DNA from: JBAXLO01 sp037134755
GTDB taxonomy: Bacteria > Bacteroidota > Bacteroidia > Bacteroidales > JACABE01
Length of the DNA stretch: 13,636 nucleotides
Direction: 5' to 3'
Assembly: GCA_037134755.1 (NCBI GenBank)
Contig: JBAXLO010000117.1
Location: 1 to 13,636 of the forward strand
The position numbers and the translations under genes were made by a program. Below are positions 13,581 through 13,636 of the stretch, one piece after another. How positions within the stretch are numbered: position 1 is the stretch's first letter; every line of letters begins with the position of its first letter. The notes beneath the pieces were generated by a model that was given only the letters and a program-made list of their open reading frames with translations, did no database searches and had not been told where the DNA came from.

Positions 13581-13636
13581 AACTAAATTTGATTTAGGAA
13601 AATTAATAATATACAGCATTTAGTCATTCAACAACA

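Larger units (their letters stand above)
13370..13636. other. Non-coding region after DUF2752 gene
   Basis: No gene is supported here. A GTCGATGAGCTTGTCGAAAC word at about 13496-13515 resembles the TTCGACAAGCTCA-type intergenic repeat seen in other Bacteroidota genomes. A small CTAT/ATAG hairpin lies around 13456. The terminator at 13543 is the only strong signal. The final 50 or so bases are AT-rich and could be the edge of a gene cut by the window, but nothing shows this. Confidence 0.5.

Overview
The window looks like an accessory stretch of a low-GC Bacteroidota chromosome. The evidence is AT-rich gene starts with no Shine-Dalgarno sequence, a TAnnTTTG-type -7 box, a Bacteroidota-style AraC regulator with a short HMA-like N-terminal domain, two lipoproteins with clear lipoboxes, WG repeats, a four-helix-bundle (IVP-type) gene, and the short AT-rich intergenic repeats common in that phylum. 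No phage, transposase, CRISPR, rRNA or tRNA gene was recognised.

Layout. (1) 1-465 is non-coding and holds short tandem repeats and a small hairpin. (2) 466-1085 holds a four-helix-bundle gene preceded by a truncated, frame-broken tandem copy of itself, with AATTGATAATTG-type repeats on both sides. (3) 1162-1728, minus strand, is an AraC-family regulator whose N-terminal domain lacks the expected CxxC. (4) 2039-10240 is a run of seven plus-strand genes separated by only 10 to 39 nt, probably one operon. In order they encode: a protein with a C-terminal CarboxypepD_reg-like domain; an SPFH (YdjI / 'virion core' type) protein with four zinc ribbons; a four-TM protein; a large coiled-coil/TM protein with an acidic tail; two paralogues whose conserved cores align without a gap; and a bactofilin-like beta-helix protein. 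(5) 10241-12850 holds three genes, each preceded by a copy of the same structured leader: a WG-repeat lipoprotein, a small lipoprotein and a 55-residue zinc-ribbon/membrane protein. A 15-bp-stem terminator follows. (6) 12935-13369 is a DUF2752 membrane protein, followed by non-coding sequence with a second strong terminator.

How the genes may work together. The operon combines a membrane-organising SPFH protein, membrane-anchored coiled-coil proteins and a polymer-forming beta-helix protein. I infer a membrane-associated scaffold or stress assembly; this is not shown by the sequence. The three leader-controlled genes are predicted to act at the envelope and may form a small co-regulated set. 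The two most interesting items are the SPFH/bactofilin-like operon and the three-copy leader, which shows a compensatory base-pair change between copies and matches no RNA class I can name.
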